A stretch of 64,000 bases of DNA from Flaccisagitta enflata (lineage: Eukaryota > Chaetognatha > Sagittoidea > Aphragmophora). The stretch's first letter is position 1; every line of letters starts with the position of its first letter. Positions 60,355-64,000 of the stretch are shown one piece after another. The notes beneath the pieces are model-generated. The model made no database searches and was not told the origin of the DNA. It worked only from the letters and a program-made list of their open reading frames with translations. The stretch is taken from positions 54,684,001 to 54,748,000 of the forward strand of contig OZ231127.1 of the NCBI GenBank assembly GCA_965153355.1, written 5' to 3'. Made by a program: the position numbers and the translations under genes.

Positions 60355-60718
60355 AAAATGTTGAAAATGTAATAACAAATGTTAAAAAATGTTAAAAAAG
60401 GAAAAAATATTATTAAATGGTAAAAAATGTTAAGAAATGTTAAGTAATTTTGAGAAATTTTGAGAAATTTTGAGAAATGTTAAAAAATGTTAAGAAATGT
60501 TTAAAAAATATATAAAAAAATGTTTAAAAATGTTAAAAATTTTCAAAATTTAAAATGTTTAGGGACGGACGGACGGATGGACGGACGGACGGACGGACGG
60601 ACGGACGGACGGACGGACGGACGGACGGACGGACGGACGGACGGACGGACCAGCGGACCGACCGACCGACCGACCGACAGAGCAAGGTGTAGAGTCGCGT
60701 GCACGCGACTAAAAACTG
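60355..60718 (+). mobile_element. HL element right part with ATGTTAAAA array
   Basis: An 11-bp AAAAATGTTAA array (60355-60545), a (GGAC)n tract (60563-60649), CGACCGACCGACC, GCAAGGTGTAGAG and a perfect hairpin AGTCGCGTGCACGCGACT followed by AAAAA. The left end is not recognisable. Confidence 0.85.
60563..60649. repeat. (GGAC)n tract inside HL element
   Basis: About 21 units with one GGAT. Confidence 0.97.
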
Positions 60719-60937
60719 GAAAAAGAAAAGAAAGAAGAATCGAGAGGGAGAAAGAAAGATGTTGTTCCATAGACTGTAAGGAGATGCGGGCGGCTGATAA
60801 GGCTATCCATCTTCTTTGCATTTCATTTGGTCAAATGAACGCCCTGAGAATTAAGATCTGAAACGTTTAGCGTCTGATGACGTATACAGAGATTGCGGCG
60901 GCTGCGGGGATGGCTATTGCCAGAACCCTGTGTCCAA

Positions 60938-60938
<1 letters not shown>

Positions 60939-60994
<56 letters not shown>

Positions 60995-61020
60995 AGACGA
61001 CGACGACGACGACGACGACG
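60939..61020. repeat. (GAC)n microsatellite
   Basis: About 27 triplets with one GAA. Confidence 0.97.
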
Positions 61021-61440
61021 ATGATGATGAAGCTTCACGGCCTGTGTGGCTTGAGGGCAGCTAGCGGAGAATAGTCCTTATCTGCCGCAAGCGACAGCAG
61101 ACTCAACCGTTGAAGCGCCACGAACAAGTCGGCAGATTCAACTAAAGACGAAATCATCTTCAACGTGCGGGGTTAAAACGCGGAAAGGGTGAGGGCGTAG
61201 TTGGCGCGTGCGTGTCGCGCTTGTTATCGGTTTGGTGCTTCTTCAATCTTGACTAGATAAGGTTGTGATGGTGTCGACTTGGTAAGTTCCTTGATGGATG
61301 AATGGGAACAATTGGTAGTGGTAAAGGAGATGCGGTAGTCCTATTTTAACTTGTTCCATGTTAGTAGATGCTGTGAAGGCATCTTAGGTTGTGTTTACAA
61401 AGAGAATGTGGCGATTGACGAAAAAGCGTTGGAGGTGAAA
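61021..61440. other. No gene recognised
   Basis: Unique sequence; no supported frame. Confidence 0.5.
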
Positions 61441-61528
61441 ACAAAACAAAACAAAACAAAACAAAACAAAACAAAACAAAACAAAACAAAACAAAACAAA
61501 ACAAAACAAAACAAAACAAAACAAAACA
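61441..61528. repeat. (AAAAC)n microsatellite
   Basis: About 17 units; the complement of the (TTTTG)n motif at 43953. Confidence 0.97.
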
Positions 61529-62400
61529 TAACAAAATACGAGAAACAGTATATTTGATGCTGACGGACTGACAGTGACAGTTAGGACGGGTTTCGTGACG
61601 GAACTCACTTAAGAATCGCATTCAGCGAATGAAATCATCGCATCTGCAGCTAAAGCAGGAGCAGAGACAGAAGCCGTGATTGCTGCGCGGCGGCGCTCTC
61701 GACCGCTCGATCCGCAGAAAATCGGCGTCGAAAACGTTATTTTGGCGTTCATCATGATGATCTCTCAGACCATTGAATCGAAGAAGGCGGTCACCCGCGA
61801 AAATCAGTCTGCCGCTTTTGACGCCGCTACCGCCGCCGTCACCACCACCTCAGCCGCCGCCGCAATCGCAGCCGCCACCACTATCGCAGCCGCCTCCACC
61901 ACCACCACCGCATCCGCCGCCGCATCCGGCGCCCGGCGCTTTGTGGACGACCGAAGGCGGCGACCAAAAAGCGACCAAAGAACGACCAATGGACGACCGA
62001 AACGAGAGAGACTCGATGCTGATTGCTGGGACTCTGGGGACCATGATGATGTTGGTGAGGAGGAGGAGGAGGGGGAGGAGGAGGAGGATTAGGACGACGA
62101 CGACGAGGAAGAGAGATTGAGGATGATGATGATGAGAAGAGGGACCCAGGGCAGGATCTAGGAGGAAGAAGACAAAGTTGAGAGGAGAAGGAGAAAATCA
62201 CAAAGGATGAAAAAGAAAAAAAAAAAGTAGTAGGAGGGGCAGGAATAAAACCCCACGAGGAAAGAAGCGGGGAAGGGGGAAAAAAGTGGCAGGGGAAATT
62301 AATGATCGAAATAACGATGGTGATGATAAGTCAAATGATTTTTCTCGTTTATATTGAAAAAAAATCGCGCGCCTCTCTAATGCACCTCTTACTCTGTCTT
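61529..62400. other. GC-rich segment with weak coding potential
   Basis: The frame 61676-62092 (138 codons, +) has a non-repetitive start (residues 1-45), an Ala/Thr stretch from degenerate GCC triplets, a basic stretch and a Glu/Asp-rich end. Overlapping frames on both strands are equally long, which argues that composition, not selection, keeps them open. GGA/GAC triplets at 62050-62120. Low support for a gene. Confidence 0.3.
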
Positions 62401-62588
62401 CTTCTGTTTCTGCTGCTTCTTCTTCTTCTTCTTCTTCTTCTTCTTCTTCTTCTTCTTTTTCTTCTTCTTTATCTGCTTCTTATTCTTTTTCTTTTTCTTT
62501 TTCTTTTTCTTTTTCTTTTTCTTTTTCTTTTTCTTTTTCTTTTTCTTTTTCTTCTTCTTTTTCTTCTTCTTCTTCTTCTTCTTCTCTA
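62400..62588. repeat. (CTT)n-(CTTTTT)n-(CTT)n
   Basis: Pyrimidine array of alternating triplets and hexamers. Confidence 0.95.
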
Positions 62589-62996
62589 TCGGGCTTGTTT
62601 TGGTTTGAGCTTTGTTTGTTTTGTTTTTTTGTCTATTGTTCTGCTTCTCTGTCGTCTCATCCAACTCTTGCGTCGATCAAAGTAACCCCCTCTTCCCGTC
62701 CTCCTCTTTCTCCCCCTCTGCTCCTTTTCTTTTGCTCTCTTTCTCTGCTTTCACACTCCTGATCACCGTGACGCCAGGCAGTAGGGAGCAAAGAGGGTCT
62801 CCGGGGCGTTGACCTCCAGATAACACCGCCAATCCAGACCCCTTTTTTCGCGCGTATTCTCTCACTTCTTTTTTCAACTTCTCATCTTTATTTTTTTTCT
62901 TTTTACACCTTTTTCTTCTTCTTTTCATCTTCTCATTCTTCTCCTTGTTCATTTTCTTTTTTTCCTGCTCCTTCTTCCCTTTTTTCCCTCTTATCC

Positions 62997-63248
62997 TTCT
63001 TCTTCTTCTTCTTCTTCTTCTTCTTCTTCTTCTTCTTCTTCTTCTTCTTCTTCTTCTTCTTCTTCTTCTTCTTTCTTCTTCTTCTTCTTCTTCTTCTTCT
63101 TCTTCTTCTTCTTCTTCTTCTTCTTCTTCTTCTTCTTCTTCTTCTTCTTCTTCTTCTTCTTCTTCTTCTTCTTCTTCTTCTTCTTCTTCTTCTTCTTCTT
63201 CTTCTTCTTCTTCTTCTTCTTCTTCTTCTTCTTCATCTTCTTCTTCTT
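62997..63248. repeat. (CTT)n microsatellite, about 250 bp
   Basis: Nearly pure, with one extra T near 63072 that shifts poly-Glu to poly-Lys on the minus strand. Confidence 0.98.
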
Positions 63249-63346
63249 TTTGATTTTGACGAGGAAACTTTTGATGATGAGACAACAGAAACCTCCCTAA
63301 AAATTACCATGAATAAGGTAAGAAAACATCAATTTTCGGGTTCTTG

Positions 63347-63644
63347 TATCACAGACAAAAATGAGTCAACAGTACCAAGCTACAGTCAGTGGCAGCTGCA
63401 ACAAACATCAAAACCCCCTGTCAAAAAAAATGGTTTAGACAACAAATTTGAAGCAAAACTACCGGTAATCCTAAAATTTGCATGATATCATTTGATGACG
63501 CTATTTTTAGCTATTGGATGACAAGATTTGAAGTTTTGTTTGTAGGGCACACATGGTAATAACACGTATTGAAATTATCATTACCCTTGACTCCTGTTTT
63601 GCACTTGAAAAACGCAATTATGGACAAGTTCTGATCCCAGGTGT
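63347..63644 (-). mobile_element. MITE copy 2 (relative of 24186-24742), deleted
   Basis: Inverse of 24186 to about 24490: CGCAATTATGGACAAGTTCT, GATCCCAGGTGT at the end, TGCATGATATCATTTGATGA, and AATGAGTCAACAGTACCAAG near the start. About 19 bases of the TIR are deleted and the far half is missing. A TA follows at 63645-63646. Confidence 0.85.
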
Positions 63645-63748
63645 TAATCTGAAAAGCGCTTTGTCTTTCTTCTCTTCCTCTACTTTGGATCACGATACAT
63701 GTAGACAACAATATCGTCGCTTTTTACTTCGACATTAACTCTGCGAAA

Positions 63749-63749
63749 T

Positions 63750-63825
<76 letters not shown>

Positions 63826-63851
63826 GCAACAGCAACAACAACAACAACAGC

Positions 63852-63906
<55 letters not shown>

Positions 63907-63908
63907 GC

Positions 63909-63950
<42 letters not shown>
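63749..63950. repeat. (AAC)n with CAG interruptions
   Basis: About 67 triplets; AGC/CAG variants at 63825-63850 and 63906. Confidence 0.97.
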
Positions 63951-64000
63951 TGTAAAGAAAAGCCATGTCCGCAATTGCATAATCATTAATAACGGTTTTT

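Noticed and set aside
61676-62092. 138-codon Ala/Thr-rich then acidic frame as a gene
   Set aside because: Overlapping frames on both strands are similarly long and composition explains them; no domain, splice site or homolog recognised. Kept only as a low-confidence segment.

Overview
The window looks like intergenic or deep-intronic DNA of a metazoan, most likely a marine invertebrate. The evidence is the lack of any dense coding layout, very many long microsatellites, TIR MITEs of several superfamilies, a 5'-truncated non-LTR retrotransposon, and a repeat family resembling the Helentron-associated elements known from insects and molluscs. I cannot name the phylum from sequence alone. I found no intact protein-coding gene, tRNA, rRNA or CRISPR array. 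The only recognisable protein is the tail of a reverse transcriptase at 58702-59391. Most long open frames are translations of simple repeats (RERE, KERK, HTHT, SLSL, CVCV).

Simple repeats: nearly thirty (CT/GA)n arrays longer than about 35 bp, several (GT/CA)n arrays up to about 250 bp, and (CTTT)n, (CTT)n, (AAC)n, (GAT)n, (CTTTTT)n, (TTTTG)n and (GTCC)n arrays. By summing my own coordinates these cover about 6-6.5 kb, a tenth of the window. (TA)n is almost absent. Several minisatellites (10, 11, 12, 14, 21, 38, about 90, 97 and about 140 bp units) add to this.

The dominant interspersed component is a family I call HL (Helentron-like). The left end is AACAAGGCCGGATACACGGC followed by a subterminal GTCGCGTGCGGG motif. 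The right part is a GTCY-type tetranucleotide tract followed by a terminal hairpin such as AGTCGCGTGCTACGCGACT and a short A run. About 25 full or partial copies lie on both strands (for example 7622-7978, 10612-10799, 14633-14797, 17319-17554, 30855-31144, 40881-41074, 56566-56928, 60355-60718). Some carry a middle module with 58-bp inverted arms (module B), a related module C, and internal minisatellites that differ from copy to copy. The largest, 41937-43898, is almost wholly minisatellite.

Other mobile elements: a 2.0-kb TA-flanked near-palindrome (20374-22396); a TA-flanked MITE inside a tandem repeat with an uninterrupted unit as empty-site control (24186-24742) plus a deleted relative at the other end of the window (63347-63644); a hAT-like MITE with an 8-bp duplication (29612-29908) and two relatives; a TA MITE nested in an HL minisatellite (8864-9293); two CAGTTGAACCCCG-type MITEs (11326-11576, 50116-50294); and a TTAA-bounded nested inverted-repeat element (38767-39384). 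There is a 10-base assembly gap at 33160-33169.

There is no operon or pathway. The interacting parts are repeats nested in repeats: a retrotransposon in the GTCC tract of an HL copy, a MITE in an HL minisatellite, a MITE in a tandem array, and HL copies joined head to tail.
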